Of a stretch of 64,000 nt of DNA, positions 58,082-64,000 are shown one piece after another (positions within the stretch are counted from its first letter, which is position 1; each line of letters opens with the position of its first letter). The translations under genes were made by a program, and so were the position numbers. A model generated the notes under the pieces. That model was not told the origin of the DNA, did not search any database, and was given only the letters and a program-made list of their open reading frames with translations. The stretch is from Cupriavidus taiwanensis. GTDB lineage: Bacteria > Pseudomonadota > Gammaproteobacteria > Burkholderiales > Burkholderiaceae. The DNA lies in contig NZ_LT976853.1 in assembly GCF_900249755.1 (NCBI RefSeq), positions 695,199 to 759,198 on the forward strand, read 5' to 3'.

Positions 58082-59980
58082 ATGCGCCGCTATTCCACGA
58101 CCGCCGAGCCGGCCCCCGACCGCGCCTCGGTCAAGCTCTTTCCCGGCCAGCGCGCGCCCCGCAGCGACTGGCAGACCGTGCGCAACCTGCTGCCCTACGT
58201 CTGGCACTACAAGTGGCGCGTGATGCTGGCGCTGGCCTGCCTGGTGGCGGCCAAGGTCGCCAACCTGGGCGTGCCGGTGCTGATGAAGCGGCTGATCGAC
58301 AGCATGAACATCACCGCGGGCGATCCGCGCGCGCTGCTGGCGGTGCCGGTCGGGCTGATCGGGGCCTACGGCCTGCTGCGCCTGTCCGCGACGCTGTTCA
58401 CCGAGTTGCGCGAGATCCTCTTTTCCAAGGTCACGCAGAGCGCCGTGCGCGAGATTGCGCTGCAGGTGTTCCAGCACCTGCATGCGCTGTCGCTGCGCTT
58501 CCACCTGGACCGCCAGACCGGCGGCATGAGCCGCGACATCGAGCGCGGCACGCGCGGCATCCAGTCGCTGATCTCGTATTCGCTGTACAGCATCCTGCCC
58601 ACGCTGGTGGAAATGGCGCTCGTGATCGGCTTCTTTATCCTGCACTACGACATCTGGTTCGCCGCCATCACCGGCTGCGCGCTGGTGGGCTATATCGTCT
58701 TCACCATCGTGGTGACGGAATGGCGCACGCACTTCCGCCGCCGCATGAACGAACTCGATTCGCGCGCCAACCAGAAGGCGATCGATTCGCTGCTGAACTT
58801 CGAGACCGTCAAGTACTTCGGCAACGAAGCCTACGAGGCGCATCGCTATGACGAAAACCTGCGCAAGTACCGCACCGCGGCGATCCGTTCGCAGAACTCG
58901 CTGTCGTTCCTGAACTTCGGCCAGCAGGCCATCATCGCCGTCGGCCTGATCCTGATCCTGTGGCGCGCCACCGTGGGCGTGGTCGACGGCAAGCTGACGC
59001 TGGGCGACCTGGTGCTGGTCAACACGCTGATGATCCAGCTCTATATCCCGCTGAATTTCCTCGGCGTGATCTACCGCGAGATCAAGCAGGCCACCACCGA
59101 CATGGACCGCATGTTCGTGCTGCTGGGCACGCACCAGGAAGTGGCCGACGCGCCGGGCGCCCCCGCGCTGCGGGTCAGCGGCGCGCAGGTGCGCTTCCGC
59201 GACGTGCGCTTCAGCTACGAGCCCGACCGCCTGATCCTGGACGGCGTGGATTTCACCATTGCGGCGGGCAGCACCACCGCGGTGGTGGGGCACAGCGGCT
59301 CGGGCAAGTCGACGCTGGCGCGGCTGTTGTTCCGCTTCTACGACGTGGGCGGCGGCGCGATCGAGATCGACGGCCAGGACATCCGCGCGATCACGCAGGA
59401 CAGCCTGCGCCGCGCCATCGGCATCGTGCCGCAGGACACCGTGCTGTTCAACGACAGCATCTACTACAACATCGCCTACGGCCGCCCGGACGCGACCCGC
59501 GACGAAGTCATCGCCGCGGCGCAGGCGGCGCAGATCGACGCCTTTATCCGCGAGCTGCCGCAGGGCTACGACACGCCCGTGGGCGAGCGCGGCCTGAAGC
59601 TGTCGGGCGGCGAGAAGCAGCGCGTGGCGATCGCGCGCACGCTGCTGAAGAACCCGCCGGTGCTGGTATTCGACGAGGCCACTTCCGCGCTGGATTCGCG
59701 CACCGAGCAGGCGATCCAGGCCGAACTGATGCGCCTGGCGCAGAACCGCACCACGCTGCTGATCGCGCACCGGCTCTCCACCGTGGTCCATGCCGACCAG
59801 ATCCTGGTGATGGACCACGGGCGCATCGTCGAGCGCGGCACCCATGCGCAGCTGATGCGCGCGGGCGGGCGCTATGCCGAGATGTGGGATATCCAGGCGC
59901 GCGCCGCGGCCAAGGGCGGCGAAGCGCTCGGCGCGCAGGCACTTGCGCTCGACGTGGGCGACGCCACCCAGGACGCCTGA
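58082..59980 (+). CDS. atmA: ATM1-type ABC exporter (AtmA-like)
   Basis: The 632-residue protein joins a membrane domain of six helices (residues 30-330) with an ATPase domain carrying Walker A VGHSGSGKSTLAR, signature LSGGEKQRVAIARTLL and VLVFDEATSALDSRTE. The FNFQAIIAVGLIL-like block and the membrane sequence SLLNFETVKYFGNEAYEAHR match ATM1 and AtmA, exporters linked to iron-sulfur clusters or to heavy metals (nickel and cobalt tolerance in Cupriavidus metallidurans). No clear ribosome binding site precedes the ATG. It is divergent from yciA. The C-terminal 25 residues are Ala-rich. Confidence 0.92.
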   Translation: MRRYSTTAEPAPDRASVKLFPGQRAPRSDWQTVRNLLPYVWHYKWRVMLALACLVAAKVANLGVPVLMKRLIDSMNITAGDPRALLAVPVGLIGAYGLLRLSATLFTELREILFSKVTQSAVREIALQVFQHLHALSLRFHLDRQTGGMSRDIERGTRGIQSLISYSLYSILPTLVEMALVIGFFILHYDIWFAAITGCALVGYIVFTIVVTEWRTHFRRRMNELDSRANQKAIDSLLNFETVKYFGNEAYEAHRYDENLRKYRTAAIRSQNSLSFLNFGQQAIIAVGLILILWRATVGVVDGKLTLGDLVLVNTLMIQLYIPLNFLGVIYREIKQATTDMDRMFVLLGTHQEVADAPGAPALRVSGAQVRFRDVRFSYEPDRLILDGVDFTIAAGSTTAVVGHSGSGKSTLARLLFRFYDVGGGAIEIDGQDIRAITQDSLRRAIGIVPQDTVLFNDSIYYNIAYGRPDATRDEVIAAAQAAQIDAFIRELPQGYDTPVGERGLKLSGGEKQRVAIARTLLKNPPVLVFDEATSALDSRTEQAIQAELMRLAQNRTTLLIAHRLSTVVHADQILVMDHGRIVERGTHAQLMRAGGRYAEMWDIQARAAAKGGEALGAQALALDVGDATQDA

Positions 59981-60025
59981 GCCGTTATCCGCCGCGCCCG
60001 CTTGCACCGGGAAGCGGCGCGGATT

Positions 60026-60044
60026 GTCGGCAATTGCTGCCGAC
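60026..60044. promoter_or_regulatory. Inverted repeat between atmA and the SsuA-like gene
   Basis: The perfect 7-bp inverted repeat GTCGGCA-ATTGC-TGCCGAC lies 45 bp after atmA and 138 bp before the binding protein gene. It has the length and T-N11-A-like shape of a LysR box, and a LysR gene lies 3 kb downstream, but it could also be a weak terminator. Confidence 0.35.
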
Positions 60045-60181
60045 GATGCCGCTGCGGCAATCGCCGCGCCCATTTCTGGTTCGACAATCGCGTGCGGCCA
60101 CGCCCTGAAACGGGGCCTGCAAGGCTGGCATGTCCCTTGCGGACACATCCCTCCGAAATCCTTTATCCACGGAGAGATGCC

Positions 60182-61324
60182 ATGCCCCAATCCCGCGCTG
60201 CGCAAGTGTCGCCCGGCGTTTTCACGGCTGCCAGCGAGAGCGTTGGCCACACCGCCGCGCGTCCGGCCCGTGCCGCCGCACGCCGCCGCCTGCTGAAGCT
60301 CGGCGCCATCATCGGCACCAGCCTGGTGCTGTCGACACAATTCGCCGGCGCGGCCCATGCACAGGCTGCGTCCACCAGGGTCCGGTTCCAGCTCGACTGG
60401 CGCTTCGAAGGGCCGGCCGCGCTGTTCCTGCTCGGCGAGCAGAAGGGCTACTACAAGGCCGAGAAGCTCGACGTCGCGATCGATGCCGGAAACGGCTCGG
60501 GCAACGTGGTCAACCGCGTGGCCTCGGGCACCTATGACATGGGCTTCGCCGACATGTCGTCGGTGATGGAGTTCTACGGCAACAATCCCGACGCGAAGAA
60601 CAAGCCGGTGGCGGTGATGATGGTCTACAACAACACGCCCGCGGCCATCCTGGCGCTGAAGAAGTCAGGCATCCGCGCGCCGAAGGACCTGGCCGGCAAG
60701 CGCATGGGCGCGCCGGTGTTCGACGCCGGCCGCCGCGCCTTCCCGATCTTCGCCAAAGCCAACGGCCTGCAGGCCTCGTCGTTCAACTGGCAGGCGATGG
60801 ATCCGACGCTGCGCGAAACCATGCTGGTGCGCGGCGACCTCGATGCCATCACCGGCTTTTCGTTCACGTCGATCCTGAACCTGAACGCGCGCGGCGTGAA
60901 GGACGAGGACATCGTGGTGCTGCCGTACCCGCAGTTCGGCGTGAAGCTGTACGGCAACGCCGTGATCGCGTCCGAGGACTTCCTGAAGAAAAATCCGGAG
61001 GCGGTGAAGGCGTTCCTGCGCGCCTTCAGCAAGTCGGCGCGCGACGTGATCGCGCGCCCGGAAGACGGCATCCGCGCGCTCAAGGCGCGCGACGGCATCA
61101 TCGACGAGAAGCTGGAAACGCGCCGGCTGAAGCTGGCGCTGGACAGCGTGGTCCGCTCGCCCGACGCGAAGGCCGAGGGCTTCGGCCGCATCAGCAAGCC
61201 GCGGCTGGCGCTGATGGCCTCGCAGGTGGCCGATGCCTTCGGCACCAAGGGCCGCATCAACGCGGATGCGCTGTGGACCGACGCCTACCTGCCGAGCGCG
61301 GCCGAACTGGATGTGCTGCGATGA
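60182..61324 (+). CDS. SsuA/TauA-like ABC transporter substrate-binding protein (NMT1 domain)
   Basis: The 380-residue protein has a signal peptide with a twin-arginine pattern (RRRLLKLGAIIGTSLVLSTQ), cleaved near AGAAHAQA, and then the NMT1-type binding domain (VRFQLDWRFEGPAALFLLGE, GTYDMGFADMSSVMEFY, NTPAAILALKKSGIRAPKDL). It should bind a small organic molecule in the periplasm, such as a sulfonate, nitrile, riboflavin or pyrimidine precursor. I chose ATG 60182, with GGAGAG 6 bp upstream. It heads an operon with the ATPase and permease. Confidence 0.88.
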   Translation: MPQSRAAQVSPGVFTAASESVGHTAARPARAAARRRLLKLGAIIGTSLVLSTQFAGAAHAQAASTRVRFQLDWRFEGPAALFLLGEQKGYYKAEKLDVAIDAGNGSGNVVNRVASGTYDMGFADMSSVMEFYGNNPDAKNKPVAVMMVYNNTPAAILALKKSGIRAPKDLAGKRMGAPVFDAGRRAFPIFAKANGLQASSFNWQAMDPTLRETMLVRGDLDAITGFSFTSILNLNARGVKDEDIVVLPYPQFGVKLYGNAVIASEDFLKKNPEAVKAFLRAFSKSARDVIARPEDGIRALKARDGIIDEKLETRRLKLALDSVVRSPDAKAEGFGRISKPRLALMASQVADAFGTKGRINADALWTDAYLPSAAELDVLR

Positions 61325-62175
61325 TGACGCGCCAGGCTGCCTTCATGCCCGCCTCCGGCGGCAGCGCCGCGCCCGCGGCGGCGGAACCGTTTGTCGATTT
61401 CAACCGGGTCTGGCTGGCCTATAACGACGAGCTGGCGCACCAGGGCGAGTTCGCGGTCGAGGACCTGTCGCTGCAGGCCGCGCCGGGCGAATTCATCGCC
61501 ATCGTCGGCCCGTCCGGCTGCGGCAAGTCCACCTTCATGAAGCTGGCGACCGGGCTCAAGCCCGCCACGCGCGGCATCGTGAAGATTGCCGGGCAGAAGG
61601 TGAACGGGCCGCTCAAGCAGGTGGGCATGGCGTTCCAGGCTCCCACCTTGCTGCCGTGGCGCACCACGCTCGACAACGTGATGCTGCCGCTGGAGATCGT
61701 CGAGCCCTACCGCTCGACGCTGCGGGCGCGGCGCGACGAGTACATCGACCGCGCCCGCCGGCTGCTGCATACCGTGGGGCTGGGCGGCTACGAGGACAAA
61801 TACCCGTGGCAGCTCTCCGGCGGCATGCAGCAGCGCGCGTCGATCTGCCGCGCGTTGATTCACCAGCCGCGCATGCTGCTGCTGGACGAGCCCTTCGGCG
61901 CGCTCGATGCCTTCACCCGCGAGGAACTCTGGTGCGTGCTGCGCGACCTGTGGCAGGCGCAGCGCTTCAACGTGATCCTGGTCACGCACGACCTGCGCGA
62001 GGCCGTGTTCCTGGCCGACACGGTCTACGTGATGAGCCAGCGCCCCGGCCGCATCCTGATGCGCAAGGAGATCGACCTGCCGCGGCCGCGCGATCTCGAA
62101 CTGACCTATACCGAACCCTTCGCCGAGCTGGTGCACGCGCTGCGCGAGAAGATCGGCCATGTGCGCCAGCACTGA
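61321..62175 (+). CDS. SsuB/TauB-like ABC transporter ATP-binding protein
   Basis: The 284-residue ATPase has an N-terminal extension of about 25 residues, then Walker A VGPSGCGKSTFMKLATGL, Q-loop AFQAPTLLPWRTTLDNV, signature LSGGMQQRASICRAL and Walker B LLLDEPFGALDAFTR, as in SsuB/TauB. Its ATG 61321 overlaps the stop of the binding protein by 4 bp. It provides energy for the uptake system. Start codons at 61321 and 61324 are adjacent. Confidence 0.93.
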   Translation: MMTRQAAFMPASGGSAAPAAAEPFVDFNRVWLAYNDELAHQGEFAVEDLSLQAAPGEFIAIVGPSGCGKSTFMKLATGLKPATRGIVKIAGQKVNGPLKQVGMAFQAPTLLPWRTTLDNVMLPLEIVEPYRSTLRARRDEYIDRARRLLHTVGLGGYEDKYPWQLSGGMQQRASICRALIHQPRMLLLDEPFGALDAFTREELWCVLRDLWQAQRFNVILVTHDLREAVFLADTVYVMSQRPGRILMRKEIDLPRPRDLELTYTEPFAELVHALREKIGHVRQH

Positions 62176-62196
62176 AGCAAACACCGAGGCAAGACG

Positions 62197-62973
62197 ATGA
62201 TGATGACCCTGACTTCCGCGCAGGAGCGCCGCGTGCAGCGCGTGGCGCCCTGGCTGTTGCTGGCCGCGGTGCTGCTGCTGTGGCAGGGCGCGTGCATGGC
62301 CTTCGACGTCTCCGACTTTATCCTGCCCACGCCGTCCGCCATCGTGGCCGCGCTGGTGGAGTACGCGGACGTGATCGCCGGCCATGCGTGGCGCACCTTC
62401 TGGACCACCATGGTGGGATTCGGCGTGGCCATCGGCGTGGGCGTGCTGCTCGGGCTGGCGATGGGCTCGTCGCGGCTGCTCTATGCCGCCAGCTACCCGC
62501 TGATGACCGCCTTCAACGCGCTGCCCAAGGCCGCCTTCGTGCCGATCCTGGTGGTGTGGTTCGGGCTTGGAGCCGGGCCCGCCATCCTGACCGCGTTCCT
62601 GATCTCGTTCTTCCCGATCATGGTCAATATCGCCACCGGCCTCGCCACGCTGGAGCCGGAGCTCGAAGACGTGCTGCGCGTGCTCGGCGCCAAGCGGCGC
62701 GACGTGCTGTTCAAGGTGGGGCTGCCGCGTGCGCTGCCGTATTTCTTCGCCTCGCTGAAGGTCGCGATCACGCTGGCCTTTGTCGGCACCACGGTATCGG
62801 AGATGAATGCCGCCAACGAGGGCATCGGCTACCTGCTGGTGTCGGCCGGCTCGGCCATGAAGATGCCGCTGGCGTTCGCCGGACTGGTGGTGATCGCGGT
62901 GATGGCGATGGCCATGTACGAGCTGTTCGCGGTGGTGGAAAAGCGCATGACCGGCTGGGCCCACCGCGGCTGA
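62197..62973 (+). CDS. SsuC/TauC-like ABC transporter permease
   Basis: The 258-residue permease has six transmembrane helices and the permease loop EPELEDVLRVLGAKRRDVLF in the region that contacts the ATPase. DFILPTPSAIVAALVEY and NALPKAAFVPILVVWFGLGA are typical of SsuC/TauC. It lies 21 bp after the ATPase gene. The three genes make a complete uptake transporter; the substrate is not known, and no sulfonatase gene is present. Confidence 0.93.
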   Translation: MMMTLTSAQERRVQRVAPWLLLAAVLLLWQGACMAFDVSDFILPTPSAIVAALVEYADVIAGHAWRTFWTTMVGFGVAIGVGVLLGLAMGSSRLLYAASYPLMTAFNALPKAAFVPILVVWFGLGAGPAILTAFLISFFPIMVNIATGLATLEPELEDVLRVLGAKRRDVLFKVGLPRALPYFFASLKVAITLAFVGTTVSEMNAANEGIGYLLVSAGSAMKMPLAFAGLVVIAVMAMAMYELFAVVEKRMTGWAHRG

Positions 62974-63018
62974 GGCGCCAGGTGACGAAGCGCATGGCGC
63001 CGGTGGATAATCCGCGTC

Positions 63019-63963
63019 ATGGAAATCAAATGGCTTGAAGACTTCGTCAGCCTGGCCGAGACGCACAGCTTCTCGCGCTCGGCCGAGCTGCGCCACGTCA
63101 CGCAGCCGGCGTTCTCGCGCCGCATCCAGTCGCTGGAGGCGTGGGTCGGCACCGAGCTGATCGACCGCTCGAGCTATCCCACCAGCCTGACCCCGGCCGG
63201 CAAGGTGTTCTACGAACAGGCGCTGGCGATGCTGGCGCAGGTCAGCGAAACGCGCGCGCTGATGCGCGGCCAGCGCTCGGCCAATGCGCAGGTGCTGGAG
63301 TTCGCGGTGCCGCATACGCTGTCGCTGACCTTCTTCCCGGAGTGGCTCAAGGCGCTGGAACGCAAGCTCGGCACGCTGCCGTGCCGGCTGCGCGCGCTCA
63401 ACGTCCATGACGCGGTGCTGATGCTGGTGGAGGGCGGCTGCGACCTGGTCATGGTCTATCACCACGCGCGCCAGGCCATCCAGCTCGATCCGGCGCGGTA
63501 CGACATGCTGGTGCTTGGTACCGAACGGCTGTCGCCCTACAGCGTGCCGGACCCCGCCGGCAAGCCCCAGTTCCGGCTGCCGGGGACCGACAAGAAGCCG
63601 GTGCCGTTCCTCAGCTATACGCCCAATGCCTTCCTCGGCCGCATGGTCGACCTGCTGCTGGCCGATACCGCCGAGGCGCTCAAGCTCGACAAATGCTACG
63701 AGACCGACATGGCCGAGGCCCTCAAGGTGATGGCGCTGTCGGGCCACGGCATGGCCTTCCTGCCCGAGAGCGCGGTGCGCGACGACGTCGCGGCGGGGCG
63801 GCTGGTGCGGGCCGAGTCGGCGCGCGGGCTGCCGTTGTCGATCGACATGGAGATCCGGCTGTATCGGGAGCGCCCGGGCGAGAATGGGGGCGAGCGGCGC
63901 GCGGGGGCCAGGCGCAAGCGGCAGCTGGTGGACCAGGTGTGGGGGACGTTGTCGGGGGGCTAG
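63019..63963 (+). CDS. LysR family regulator, HypT (YjiE)-like
   Basis: The 314-residue regulator has an N-terminal winged helix-turn-helix (MEIKWLEDFVSLAETHSFSR, VTQPAFSRRIQSLEAWVG) and a LysR substrate-binding domain. Three places closely recall E. coli HypT: the N-terminus, PNAFLGRMVDLLLAD, and MAEALKVMALSGHGMAFLPE. HypT responds to hypochlorite by methionine oxidation. Whether this one does is not shown. It lies 45 bp after the transporter operon on the same strand, so it may also regulate that operon. The C-terminus has an additional basic stretch. Confidence 0.85.
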   Translation: MEIKWLEDFVSLAETHSFSRSAELRHVTQPAFSRRIQSLEAWVGTELIDRSSYPTSLTPAGKVFYEQALAMLAQVSETRALMRGQRSANAQVLEFAVPHTLSLTFFPEWLKALERKLGTLPCRLRALNVHDAVLMLVEGGCDLVMVYHHARQAIQLDPARYDMLVLGTERLSPYSVPDPAGKPQFRLPGTDKKPVPFLSYTPNAFLGRMVDLLLADTAEALKLDKCYETDMAEALKVMALSGHGMAFLPESAVRDDVAAGRLVRAESARGLPLSIDMEIRLYRERPGENGGERRAGARRKRQLVDQVWGTLSGG

Positions 63964-63976
63964 TGCACCGCTGGTG

Positions 63977-64000
63977 TGCTCCCCTCTCCCGCGTGCGGGA
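63977..64000. repeat. Start of another palindrome copy at the right edge
   Basis: GTGCTCCCCTCTCCCGCGTG continues to the end of the window and starts another family member. It is cut by the window edge, 14 bp after the LysR stop. Confidence 0.85.

Overview
The window looks like a piece of the main chromosome of a Cupriavidus species (Burkholderiales, Betaproteobacteria), close to C. necator or C. taiwanensis. The reasons are high G+C DNA (about two thirds by eye), a betaproteobacterial ubiE / Tim44-like / ubiJ / ubiB block, a fadE-fadB-fadA-degV-isomerase operon whose order matches, as I remember it, the chromosome 1 beta-oxidation operon of C. necator H16, and an AtmA-type exporter. No phage, transposase, CRISPR array, rRNA or tRNA gene was seen. 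The window is mostly housekeeping and metabolic DNA, with a dispersed palindromic repeat family between genes.

Layout. 1-4.7 kb: the end of a minor-pilin operon (pilW, pilX, pilY1). 4.7-10.1 kb, minus strand: a TetR-controlled ABC exporter (tetR, HlyD-type adaptor, ATPase, ABC-2 permease, NodT-type outer membrane factor), each gene overlapping or nearly touching the next. 10.1-10.6 kb: a 254-bp tandem duplication of a paired palindrome. 10.6-13.0 kb: queF and ilvA. 13.3-17.5 kb: a trehalose operon (otsB, a GH15 hydrolase, otsA), then a pterin dehydratase. 18.1-26.3 kb, minus strand: a complete form II molybdenum hydroxylase (CoxL-like) operon, coxS-L-M-D-E-G, xdhC, mocA. 26.7-34.0 kb: yqaA, a 1324-residue flavin/iron-sulfur oxidoreductase, a HIT protein and a YddA-type ABC transporter. 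34.1-39.5 kb: ubiquinone block (DUF971, ubiE, Tim44-like, ubiJ, ubiB, a methyltransferase). 39.8-45.4 kb: a sodium/solute symporter, fmdB, DUF502, aspS and a coiled-coil membrane protein. 45.5-48.8 kb: nudB, a ybhP-like phosphodiesterase, mobB on the opposite strand, and a clsB cardiolipin synthase gene split by an in-frame TAG. 49.1-57.3 kb: TetR regulator and fatty acid beta-oxidation genes. 57.6-64.0 kb: yciA, atmA, an SsuABC-like uptake system and a HypT-like LysR regulator.

How it works together. The window joins respiration and cofactor supply (ubiquinone, queuosine, molybdenum cofactor), lipid handling (beta-oxidation, thioesterase, cardiolipin synthesis), osmolyte metabolism (trehalose) and several transporters.

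Most notable observations: the nonsense codon that separates the two HKD motifs of clsB; the paired-palindrome repeat family, whose stems change in a compensated way; a strong terminator-like hairpin 16 bp upstream of aspS; a Tim44-like gene inside the ubi cluster; a DegV fatty-acid-binding protein and an isomerase-type crotonase in the fad operon; and a GH15 enzyme inside the ots operon. I found no clearly undescribed multi-gene system.
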